Source: Phymatolithon calcareum
Lineage: Eukaryota; Rhodophyta; Florideophyceae; Hapalidiales
Direction of reading: 5' to 3'
Assembly: GCA_977006965.1 (NCBI GenBank)
Contig: OZ345381.1
Coordinates: forward strand, 2,046,001 to 2,110,000
Length of the DNA: 64,000 bases
The notes under the pieces: generated by a model
What the model was told of the DNA's origin: nothing
Database searches by the model: none
Seen by the model: the letters and a program-made list of their open reading frames with translations, nothing else
Shown here: piece after piece, positions 1 through 8,883 of the stretch
How the letters are laid out: the number at the start of each line of letters is the position of its first letter
Position numbering within the stretch: position 1 is the first letter of the stretch
Position numbers and translations under genes: made by a program

Positions 1-3000
1 TTGCCATTTCAATATCCCGTGCAGCAGATTGAACGGACCATCTCATGACGATATCCCCGCCTTGATTGCCAGCTTTCATACGGTCCTTGTTAGTGAAAGA
101 GTCACGGGACGTTTGCGGGGGCTCGATATGGTGTGTTCTTTGCATTTCCATGTCCTCTGATTTTGCCAGTGACATGGGATCACCTTCCTCCCTTCTTTCA
201 CTAGTAAAAGATCTGTTCAAAGGGGACGGGCGAACATCTTGCTCGTGTGAAGGCCTGCACTGAGATGCCTTGTCAACTGAAGCGGTTCTCCGTGCCCTAA
301 CATGTGCTCGTGTTGCATGAATAGTCATGCGCGGCAGAGACGAACCAGAGCTGCGCGTATTCCGAACTTGATCCAAAGAAGGGCTGCTTGGAGCTTGCTG
401 ACTTGGCCGGGACCTTTTCGAGCTGTGCTGCTTCTTGACAAGGACAAGTTCGGAGCTAGTATCGCTATCTCCATCATCACTGTCGATATGAAAGCTAGCG
501 TCTTCATCGGAGCTGCCACTATCTCCATCTGATTGCCTTTCATTGTTAACGTTTGCGTTTCCAGTACGAGCTTGCATGCATGTACACACCAGCTTTTTCC
601 CCGCCTTGCTTTTAACGGGATTTCTCCCACGCATAACTCTTCTTCTGCGAGCATCCTTATATCGTTGTTTTTCCGGGCGGTGATGGCGGGGACTATATTC
701 GCCTTCGTCATCCGTCGCAGCAGAACCCTCCTCGGAAGAACCAGATTCAGGGTCAGCGACCTCAGCGCTGTAGTCGCCGTCACTATCTCGATCTGAGTCA
801 GAAACGACGAAGTCGCGCATAGACTGTGCTGCTGGATTGATATCTCTTTCCAGCTCGGCTTTCTGGCGCTCGCGCCATTGTCGACGTCGTGCTTCCCTTG
901 CTGCTCGTAGAAGACGACGCTCTTCTTTTTGTTGATCTTTACGAAACTCCTCAGCCCGAGAGATCAGCGCGTCACGCTTACATCTGGATTCACGATCATC
1001 GCTCGCAGCACCACCGCTTCCACCGGTATCGCTAGCACCAAGCAAGTGTCTGAAAAAACACTGAGAGTCTATCTGTAATTCCGGTGGATGCCGCCTAATC
1101 TGGCTGTCACATAAATCTCCCTTGGGCACCAGATGCAGCAAAGTACCATTATCCTCACTGATAGCCCGTTGAAGTGCGTCTTTCCGATAAGGCACAAAAT
1201 CGTTGGAGAAAAACTGCTCCTCTGGCGCCAGAGCCATACTTTCTCCAGAATCAACACCAAAAATTGTCACAGCCCCTGACGTATCAGTGACAGAAAATGA
1301 AAATCCATCCGGAGAGAACTTGCCATTCATTATGCTTGGGTCGAATCCATTCGAAACTGTAGCGGCTGGGTTTCGAGTAAGTCCCGGTTTTGCCACAGAA
1401 AATCGACGGAGTTCAACTCCCTTCTCAATGTCCCAGAGCACACACCGTCCATCGTAACCCGCCGTTAGAACGATCCTTTTGTCCAATGGATTAGCATCAA
1501 TGACATAAACGGCGCGATCATGCGCTTGGAGAACATGGTGGAGTTCGCCAGTTTCAGAGCTCCAGACCCTGATCTTTGAATCGGACGATGCTGACACAAT
1601 GTAGTCATCGTGAAGGGACCACATCACTGCGTCTACGGATGTAGGGTACCGACCGCGATGAACTCGTGGTGTGATACTTGTGGACGGCGCACCGCTTGCG
1701 CCTACGCTCAAGCTACTTCGAACATCTTGATTTCGAGGTCTGCAGTCAAGAAGAATACTCTTCCAAGTGCCCATCCCTGAATTTGCGTCGAGGCGGCGTT
1801 TTTGCGGAAGACGAGCACACACACGGCGCCAAACTCTAGCTGTTCCGTCACGCGCAGCTGTACAAATGCGGTCACTTTGGCGAGCGAAGATCACCTGGTA
1901 TATACTGTCTGAATGGCCACGGAGAGAGGTAAGAAACTGAACGGCGGGCAATGACGCCACTTCTTCTCCCTTATCGACAGAAAAAACATGCGCCATGCAG
2001 TCTGTCCCGCTGATAGCTAAGCGAGTAGCTCCTGTGTTGAAAGCCACACTTAGAACCTCGTACGATGGTGTCCCACTGACGACACTGTTTGCCGCATTGC
2101 TTGCAGCACCAAGTTGGCGGGAGCTTGCTCCATTCTGCACACCTTGAGGTCTTGAACCAGTACGAATGTTCGTCCGTGGAGCGCTAGGCTGCACTTGACT
2201 GGGTTGCAGCGTGCGGTTGTTGGCCGTCGCTGGCGGGCTTCCCATATCCACTGGGGTACTTGGAAGGCTACTGGCAGGTATGGATTCACGCTCTCCAGAA
2301 GTGACACCGGCTGTAGATGAGGGCCCTGCACCCGATGAGTCGCCAAACGTGGGGGAACGGGAGTTGTTGACGCGAGGCAGACCACTAGAGGTGGCAGCAG
2401 TTTCGCCACGTCGCGTGGATATGGGCAGAGGGAGACGCAATTCTCCTTGCCCATAATTTTCCGAATTCCAGAGGCGGGCAGCACCGTCTGCACAGCCAGC
2501 TAGCAAATAAGGTCGGTCAGGGGATGGACTGAATTGGACAACATTGACATCTTTGCTGCCGCCGCGAAGAACGTGCAAATTTTCGCCTGTAACAATATCC
2601 CAAACTCGAATCGTGGAATCACCGCTCGCAGAAACAATAATTCGGCGCCCGGGGACGGAGACGATATCGTTGATGTCTCGGTCATGGCCGCGTAGGGTGT
2701 GGCAAAGATAGCCGGTTTTGGTAGACCAAACTTTGATGTGGTGATCATCGCTGCCAGTGACAATGTACTGCGAGGAAAAGTCGTACAAAGCGCAATAAAC
2801 TGGGAGATGATGACCTACCAGTCGCTTCAAACGGCGCATTTCTTTTGGCAAAATAGCATATGTGATGTTTGCAATCGGTAAGGGACGGTCAAGAATGAGC
2901 TGCTGTTCAAGCAACCCAGGAATGCTTTTGATATTCCGTCCAAACCTTCTCTGGTACGCTTGGAGTCCGTGGTGCGACTCGACGATGGCGTTCTGCTCTT

Positions 3001-3328
3001 TCACTGAATCAGGGATACATTCTGACTTGGGGACGGTGCTGAAGGCTCCTTTTCCGAAGAGTGTGCGAACCGGAATTGGGGCATGGGGAATGCGCTCGGT
3101 GAGCGCGGTTGATAGGTAGTCGGGTGGAATGTGTGAAAGTCGTGAGGCGCATTGTTCGTAAGAGAGAGTGCGGAAAGCGCCCGTAAAGTCCGGCTCGGAC
3201 GGGAGCAAATTCGCATTAGAGAGTGCAGACTCGAGATTTGCGGTTGCACGAGATAGTCGATCGCCCCTGTTGAGAGCACGAAGGTAATGAAGAATGAGGA
3301 ATGTAACCTCATCTTCGGGTAGAGGCAT
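1..3328 (-). CDS. WD40-repeat protein of the PHIP/BRWD (WDR) type, 3' end beyond the window
   Basis: A single uninterrupted minus-strand frame runs from an ATG at 3328 to the left edge (more than 1,100 residues, no intron). Residues 1-165 form an N-terminal region. From about residue 165 a chain of WD40 repeats follows, starting with KRLVGHHLPVYCALYDF, then VTGSDDHHIKVW, TLRGHDRDINDI, SASGDSTIRVWD and further blades. A low-complexity Ser/Thr/Pro insert of about 150 residues lies between blades. After the propeller comes a charged Arg/Glu helix and then an acidic Ser/Asp-rich stretch. This order (N-terminal domain, split WD40 propeller, acidic tail) matches PHIP/BRWD proteins, which normally end in tandem bromodomains and act in chromatin or as CUL4 substrate receptors. 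The bromodomains would lie left of base 1 and are not seen. It is divergently oriented to the DUF1995 gene. The family call is inference; the WD40 content is secure. Confidence 0.8.
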   Translation of the reverse strand, partial: MPLPEDEVTFLILHYLRALNRGDRLSRATANLESALSNANLLPSEPDFTGAFRTLSYEQCASRLSHIPPDYLSTALTERIPHAPIPVRTLFGKGAFSTVPKSECIPDSVKEQNAIVESHHGLQAYQRRFGRNIKSIPGLLEQQLILDRPLPIANITYAILPKEMRRLKRLVGHHLPVYCALYDFSSQYIVTGSDDHHIKVWSTKTGYLCHTLRGHDRDINDIVSVPGRRIIVSASGDSTIRVWDIVTGENLHVLRGGSKDVNVVQFSPSPDRPYLLAGCADGAARLWNSENYGQGELRLPLPISTRRGETAATSSGLPRVNNSRSPTFGDSSGAGPSSTAGVTSGERESIPASSLPSTPVDMGSPPATANNRTLQPSQVQPSAPRTNIRTGSRPQGVQNGASSRQLGAASNAANSVVSGTPSYEVLSVAFNTGATRLAISGTDCMAHVFSVDKGEEVASLPAVQFLTSLRGHSDSIYQVIFARQSDRICTAARDGTARVWRRVCARLPQKRRLDANSGMGTWKSILLDCRPRNQDVRSSLSVGASGAPSTSITPRVHRGRYPTSVDAVMWSLHDDYIVSASSDSKIRVWSSETGELHHVLQAHDRAVYVIDANPLDKRIVLTAGYDGRCVLWDIEKGVELRRFSVAKPGLTRNPAATVSNGFDPSIMNGKFSPDGFSFSVTDTSGAVTIFGVDSGESMALAPEEQFFSNDFVPYRKDALQRAISEDNGTLLHLVPKGDLCDSQIRRHPPELQIDSQCFFRHLLGASDTGGSGGAASDDRESRCKRDALISRAEEFRKDQQKEERRLLRAAREARRRQWRERQKAELERDINPAAQSMRDFVVSDSDRDSDGDYSAEVADPESGSSEEGSAATDDEGEYSPRHHRPEKQRYKDARRRRVMRGRNPVKSKAGKKLVCTCMQARTGNANVNNERQSDGDSGSSDEDASFHIDSDDGDSDTSSELVLVKKQHSSKRSRPSQQAPSSPSLDQVRNTRSSGSSLPRMTIHATRAHVRARRTASVDKASQCRPSHEQDVRPSPLNRSFTSERREEGDPMSLAKSEDMEMQRTHHIEPPQTSRDSFTNKDRMKAGNQGGDIVMRWSVQSAARDIEMA

Positions 3329-3772
3329 TGCGGCGTTAGTGGCGGTAGATGGACGGGATGGGGTAGATGGGCGGAGGTTGCATCTGGGTTGCGGTAAGAG
3401 GAATTACAGAGGCAGGAGGAGGCGTGCTTGGAAAAGCAGATGAAGGCCAGCCAGCGGGAAGAAGATTAGGCGCAGGGACAGAGTGTGGGACGTTTCGGAT
3501 GCAGTGACTGCGGAAACTGGGCCGGTTGCACAAGCACAGCACTCGTTCTTTGTGTAAACCGCGGTTTTATGCAGCGTTTGTAACACCTCGATGCCGATTT
3601 TGTGAAAAGAAAAGACGAACAAAATTTCTGTCCTGGACACTTATCATACTTTATCATATTTCTTATCTCGATCCTCCAACCATATTCACCTCCCAAAGCA
3701 AATAATGCTGACCTCGAGCCTGCTCGGGCACATCTGTTTTCGGGTCCACGTCGAAGCTCCTGCTGTACTTCC
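3329..3772. promoter_or_regulatory. Divergent intergenic region between the WD40 and DUF1995 genes
   Basis: These 444 bp separate two start codons pointing outward, so both promoters must lie here or overlap the genes. No clear TATA element or repeated motif was recognised. The frame of the DUF1995 gene stays open upstream to about 3602 without an ATG. Confidence 0.4.
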
Positions 3773-4786
3773 ATGGCCGCTTTCTGCCCCAGCTACGCCC
3801 TTGTCTCCCGGATATCCTTTAGCAGACGCTCTTGTTGTCGTCGTCCACGCGCCTGTGCAGCGCTCCCCGGCAACGAAGCACATCCGACAGTGTTGGCCGT
3901 TCCTCCTGTCCCGTCTGGCAACAATTTCCCAGCTGCGATACCACAAACAATAGAGTGGGCACTGGCCCAAGCACAACAGGCACTCGCCGAAGCCCTCATT
4001 GATGATGTCCGTCGACTCATCATCGAGCTCCCTATGGGACGTGCGCGCAAGTATTGGTATCAGCTCTCACCGCGAGAATCTTGGATGCGCGAAACAGGCA
4101 TATTGGCGTCGCACATGGCGAATGCAGTTCGGGGTGCAGACGTGCGCGTAGTTCTTGCTGAAAGCTGCGGTTCGAACAGCTGCTCTGATGCTTGGATTTC
4201 AAGGCGCGATATGCTTTGCTCCGCGAGCCAGAAAGATTTTCTGGGTGCAACCGGGGAAAACACGATTCTATTTGTTGTGGGCGTGCCCAAGAGGCATGAA
4301 ATGCATCTGAAGCGAATATTGGCAAGAGTACCGAACTCTGTGCCTGTTGTCCTGTTCAACTGTCTGATGGACTACCCGATAGAACGAAATGTATTCCCCC
4401 AAGATTTTGTACCGACCTACATGTGTAGGGCCCTGAAACGATGTGCGTTTGCAAAATATGGACATCGTGCGCCCTACACTTTGTACGTAGAAATCGCGGT
4501 TTTCGAGTACGAATGGATCGCGGACGTTTCTGACAGGGAAAGTTTTGTCCCCACTCAAATGGCGATTGAGAACGCGGCTTTTGCACGCGGTGCACATCCC
4601 AGCGGCGCGCATGGGTTTTACAAGTCGTATCATCGAGGGTGCGAGGCCGGTTTCTGGCCTTTCATGTCTCTTGCTGCAAAATATATGCTTCCTCTCCAAG
4701 GGGAAAGCTATCGCAGAGACAGCGACTCCAGTCCAAGCCGAAAGGGAAAACGTTCAACCTCATCGAAACCATTTGGTTTCTTTTGA
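3773..4786 (+). CDS. DUF1995 domain protein, probably plastid-targeted
   Basis: The 337-residue product starts at the first in-frame ATG (3773); the frame is open upstream but has no ATG there. The N-terminus MAAFCPSYALVSRISFSRR is basic, Ser-rich and lacks acidic residues, as expected of a plastid transit peptide. The mature part begins around PQTIEWALAQAQQALAEALI and RRLIIELPMGRARKYW, the typical opening of DUF1995 proteins of plants, algae and cyanobacteria, some of which (LPA3 type) help photosystem II accumulation. Later hallmarks include a short hydrophobic strand TILFVVGVPKRHE, then VPVVLFNCLMDYP, and a conserved Tyr/Trp-rich end. The C-terminus is Ser/Lys-rich. The gene converges with the 239-residue gene on the other strand (stops 100 bp apart). 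The precise role is not known from sequence. Confidence 0.75.
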   Translation: MAAFCPSYALVSRISFSRRSCCRRPRACAALPGNEAHPTVLAVPPVPSGNNFPAAIPQTIEWALAQAQQALAEALIDDVRRLIIELPMGRARKYWYQLSPRESWMRETGILASHMANAVRGADVRVVLAESCGSNSCSDAWISRRDMLCSASQKDFLGATGENTILFVVGVPKRHEMHLKRILARVPNSVPVVLFNCLMDYPIERNVFPQDFVPTYMCRALKRCAFAKYGHRAPYTLYVEIAVFEYEWIADVSDRESFVPTQMAIENAAFARGAHPSGAHGFYKSYHRGCEAGFWPFMSLAAKYMLPLQGESYRRDSDSSPSRKGKRSTSSKPFGFF

Positions 4787-4885
4787 TAATCAGTTTCAGC
4801 GTCACTTATTCCGACTTAACGAATATTTGTTTACTCTTTTCGAAATGACCAGGGTCCTTGACATGGAAAAGCATGCATGCAAACC

Positions 4886-5605
4886 TTACATGTACATCGC
4901 CGATTCACTCGCTCGTTCCAATTTCAAACTTTTTCGAACTTCTTCTTCAAACTTGGCTTCGACTGCGATCCATTTCGCGTGCGGCTCTTGTACAAACTCC
5001 ATCACAGTCTGGTACATGCTGTGCAGATCACCGTAGGATGCTGCAATCCCCTCTTTCACCAACACAGCAGCAGAAAGCGCGTGTCCTTCAATATCAGCAT
5101 CAGAAACAAACGCGGCTGGACTCCCCTCTAAGAATGACGGTGGACTGAGTACTGGACTTTTGACCGGAGTTGCCGCTGCAGAGTGCATCCACGCAATACC
5201 GGGATTCGGGCGTCCACGACAGGCCCAACGAGCAACTGAGCAAAGCACAAGGGTTCTCTTTGGACGGAGTATAGAAAGAGCAGTATTGGCTAATTGCGCG
5301 GCGCGAGAATCAGCAACGTCGACAGTCATGCATGCGACGTCGTCGAAGCTCGTAACGGGGACTGTTATTCCTTCACCCTTGAACGAGCCCGCTGGACTGA
5401 GGCTCGTCGCTGCATTTAAGACGAGCTTTGCATCATGCCCGCAAGCAACAATTAATGTTGAAATAGAATCGGCGGAGACTTCGATGGATGCAGTAATCGG
5501 TGCCCGCCCCAAGGCAGCTGCAGACTCATCTTCATCGTATTCCGGATCATCCAGAGTCCGAGAAGTCCACAGACTGCTATCGACAGTTTGAGTGAAGAAG
5601 TCCAT
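4886..5605 (-). CDS. Possible proteasome assembly chaperone 1 (PSMG1/PAC1-like)
   Basis: An intact 239-residue frame starts at the ATG at 5605. It reads as a soluble alpha/beta protein: strands such as ISTLIVACG and KRTLVLCSVARW alternate with Ala-rich helices. The segment LSPPSFLEGSPAAFVSDADI followed by an Ala-rich hydrophobic helix resembles the PP...GxPAA pattern near the C-terminal half of PSMG1 proteins, which pair with PSMG2 to build the 20S proteasome alpha ring. The match is by eye and weak. No signal peptide or membrane segment is present. It converges on the DUF1995 gene. If not PSMG1, it is an unrecognised conserved-looking small protein. Confidence 0.55.
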   Translation of the reverse strand: MDFFTQTVDSSLWTSRTLDDPEYDEDESAAALGRAPITASIEVSADSISTLIVACGHDAKLVLNAATSLSPAGSFKGEGITVPVTSFDDVACMTVDVADSRAAQLANTALSILRPKRTLVLCSVARWACRGRPNPGIAWMHSAAATPVKSPVLSPPSFLEGSPAAFVSDADIEGHALSAAVLVKEGIAASYGDLHSMYQTVMEFVQEPHAKWIAVEAKFEEEVRKSLKLERASESAMYM

Positions 5606-7320
5606 CCCGTACTCTTGCCTTGTGCAAGGACGTTGTGTGAGCTAGAACTTTCGTCAACTACATGTACCACACTACTTGCAGGCGCGTCCGGTTGTTGGAG
5701 GATGGAACATCAACGATTGCGTATGATCCCATAACAACGCGTACACGTGCGGAGCTTGATCTGGCCATATTAGGAGCCGCGGTTCCATGCGTGCAGCAGA
5801 GTCAGATTTTTTGAAATTAGCCACGTGTCAAGTTTTCGCAACGTGGTCCCGTGGCGTCTGAACCAACGAGGGAAATCCGGAAAAGCTCAAACAGTATCAT
5901 TTTTGTAAAATATATACAGTATTTATTTTTTTGGGGAAAAATTAGAACGAGCTTAGGTGTTGCGTTCTTTTCTAAAAATTTTAATGAGCTTGCGCCGTGT
6001 CACCACATCTGCTGTCACGATGTAACTGTTGTTTGTCAACCCTGGTCCGAAATGGACCGTTTCTGAATTACAGAATAGAAACTTGTAATGAAAAAAGGAC
6101 CCATTCTGTCAAAGTCCCTTTCATGAATCGTTTCGTGCCGTGCACATCCGTGAATGGTACACGGTTAGTGTTAAACAAAGGGGTAAACAATACTGTCGGG
6201 TTCTACCACGAGTCAGTCTTCTCAGCACTCAACACTCTGCAAATCCCGATGCATCCGCCACGGCCATCATCGCACTCCATGTTGATGTTCTTTTGCCTTC
6301 CAAGGCATCCCTGAAAACAGCCATACAGTATATGAGTTTTGCATGCATACGTCGAACAAAATGGTTTTTGCAGGTATTTGTTCGTCTCGGAAGCGTGCCC
6401 AGTCTCACCACGACACCTGTCCGTCCACCTTCAAGTCTCAGGCGCTGAAGACTGACGGAAGTGCAGACTTGCGCCGCAAGATTTGTGCAAGGTGCAAAAA
6501 ACTGGGCCACAACAGGCGGACCTGTACCGAGCTTGTGGTCCCTTCTCACCCACTCCTCCCTCTTGAGAGTCATAGTTGTGATTTTTAGTTGTTTTTCTGA
6601 CATAAATTTTGTTTCAAATGTTTCGAACCATATACGAGCTTGGCCCACTTCCAGAAATAGCCCCAATATGTTACAGCAAGCTCATCTTAGGATATATCGC
6701 AAAACCTACAGACTTTTCAAACACGTTTTAGTCTTTTCCCCTAGTTTTAATGATATGACAATAATCAAAAAATCTGATATTGCATAACGACAGCTGATTA
6801 TTGGTTAAAATAATCAGCATGACTGATGCCTTGGTCTTGCAATCGTGAAGAGCTGTAGGTTTTTGTGAGGATTGAGGCAGAGATGGGTGCTAAATCAGCC
6901 CGGCCGCTTCAGGTTTTATGAGTGGAGATCAACATGTCTTTCGATCCAAAGGCGCGGATCAAAGATCAAACAACGGGCATGCCTTACACGTGGCAAGACA
7001 GTATGATTACTCAGCACAGTATGACTTTCAGGAACCTTTCTGCCCATACGCAGTTTGGGTTAGAATCCGAAAAAAGACAACGCCCGGTGTACAGTCTGAC
7101 CATAGGAAAATATTTTCGTATCGAAGGCACTCATTTGGGTGGGAACGCAGGGTGGTTGGTTTCGACAGCAACAAAAACCTTCGATTTACTCAATTTGTCG
7201 GATTTGCTCAATACCATGTTCCACAACACCGCAAGTCGCGGCAAAGGAACCCCATTGTACGTTTTGCAGATTGCACTATTTCTTCAAAGATAATTCGAAT
7301 CCCTAACTATCCCGCTTGCG
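5606..7320. other. 1.7 kb intergenic stretch, no secure gene
   Basis: The stretch lies between the PSMG1-like start and the CDK8 start. It is AT-richer than its neighbours around 5880-6000 and 6590-6830. Two overlapping plus frames (6918 on and 6934-7293) exist just upstream of CDK8 but show no domain and contradict each other, so they are not called. CDK8 regulatory sequence is probably here. Confidence 0.4.
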
Positions 7321-8568
7321 ATGTTCTCGGCTTCTCGTCATGGGTCCAGACGTATTTCAGAGAAGTATGCACCAGTTGGAAAAATTGGGGAAGGAACCTA
7401 CGGTCTCGTCTACAAAGCGCGCCCAGTGCAACCACCTCCTAATGGCACGACCGGCGAAGCTTTTGTAGCGGTGAAAAAGTTTAAAAGCTTTAAAAGTGGT
7501 GATGGTATCTCCCCAACGGCAATTCGTGAGATCAAGCTTCTGCGCGAACTCAAAAACCGATATATAGTTGACCTTGTTGATGTCATGCTCGACGAGCAAG
7601 ATAAATCTCTGTACTTGGTTTTTGACTACGCGGAGCACGATCTACTCGAAATGATTCGATGGCATCATGCGCACAACTCGCAACCAATGCCAATGCAAAC
7701 TGTGAAGTCGCTGTTGTGGCAAATTCTTCAGGGCATGAATTATCTTCACATGAACTGGATTATTCATCGCGACCTCAAGCCGTCCAACATTCTTGTCACA
7801 GGACATGATAAGCCGCCATCTGAACGGGGATGCGTCAAGATTGCGGATTTTGGGCTTGCTCGTCTATTTCAGGCCCCTCTTCGACCATTGACGGATGTGG
7901 ATGCTGTGGTTGTTACGATCTGGTACCGTGCCCCGGAGCTTCTGTTGGGAGCTAAACACTATACGAAAGCAATTGATTTATGGGCAATCGGTTGCATTTT
8001 TGCAGAACTCATCACGTCCAAGCCACTTTTCCAAGGCGTGGAAAGGGAGCGGAAGGGGGGTGATGACCGAAATCCTTTTCAAGCCGACCAAATTGACAAA
8101 ATTTTTAGGATTCTGGGTAAACCCACCGTCGAGCAATGGCCGTCCATTGTCGAACACCCTCATTGGCATCAGGCTCAGAATTGGGTGAATCATCCGCGCG
8201 TGCTGCAAGACCGCATTCGCGGACTTCCAGAGGGCTCGCAGGGGTATGATCTGTTGTCCAAGCTTCTAGAATACGACCCGACTCAAAGAATAACGGCTGA
8301 AAACGCTCTCAAGCACCCCTTCTTCACGGTAAGCTCTTATGTGCCCTGCAGCCTATTCCTGTTTTTCTTACCCTCTAACTGGTTTTGTACATGATCCCGT
8401 TCGGCGCGACAGGAAGAGCCGCTGCCCCAGAGAGTCGCCTTCCTCGATCCCAACACGGATCCGTACAAATCCCGCCCTGTAACGGCCCTCGATCCCAAAA
8501 AGGACATGGGATGGGCGATGAGCGCATCGAAATATGGGAAAAGTGCGCCTCACCACTTTCGACCATAG
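7321..8568 (+). CDS. CDK8: Cyclin-dependent kinase 8 (Mediator kinase), two exons
   Basis: Exons 7321-8328 and 8413-8568 are joined across an 84-bp GT-AG intron and give 387 residues. The glycine loop [12 protein letters not shown] is at about residue 22, followed by VAVKKFK and the helix [16 protein letters not shown]. The catalytic loop [10 protein letters not shown] is near residue 149 and [15 protein letters not shown] near 176. The signature [20 protein letters not shown], lacking the activating threonine of other CDKs, and [21 protein letters not shown] are characteristic of CDK8/19. The partner would be cyclin C in the Mediator kinase module, acting in the nucleus on transcription. Splicing matters: without it the frame runs into an unrelated tail, whereas exon 2 gives [19 protein letters not shown] and ends at a TAG at 8566. 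It converges on the 750-residue gene. Confidence 0.93.
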
Positions 8569-8883
8569 TTGCCTTTTATACACATTGTATTGTATTCTTA
8601 CTTGTGCATCGTTCACAAATTCTATCCGCTCTTATCTTTTTCGTGTGGAAACCTGTTAGGCCGCGGTGGTTCGCGAAGTACCGCCTCATCCTCTGTCCCC
8701 TCATTGTCATCTGCACCGCCACCGTCGAAGCGATCCCGCACCGCAAAATAGCACTTCCCCGTTATGAATTGCAATGTGCAATTCATAACACGTAAGATTT
8801 CCGCTCCGCCGAAGAGCGAATGTGACAAATTGTTGGACTGATGAGAGGCCGGTTTATCCATAACAGGCATTCCCTTGTACATG
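8569..8883. other. Convergent intergenic region
   Basis: These 315 bp lie between two stop codons facing each other (CDK8 and the 750-residue gene). The only structure seen is a perfect hairpin at 8761-8789. Both transcripts presumably end here. Confidence 0.5.
8761..8789. repeat. Perfect 13-bp-arm hairpin between convergent genes
   Basis: The arms GTTATGAATTGCA and TGCAATTCATAAC flank a 3-base loop (ATG). It sits midway between two convergent stop codons, so it could affect 3' end formation or be the residue of a small fold-back insertion. Confidence 0.6.

Noticed and set aside
325-783. 152-codon minus frame at the left edge
   Set aside because: It is an out-of-frame shadow of the WD40 protein's acidic tail; the true frame is open to the window edge.
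6918-7442. Overlapping plus frames upstream of CDK8 (174 and about 120 codons)
   Set aside because: They overlap in different frames, have no domain, and one runs into the kinase coding sequence. Probably chance frames in leader DNA.
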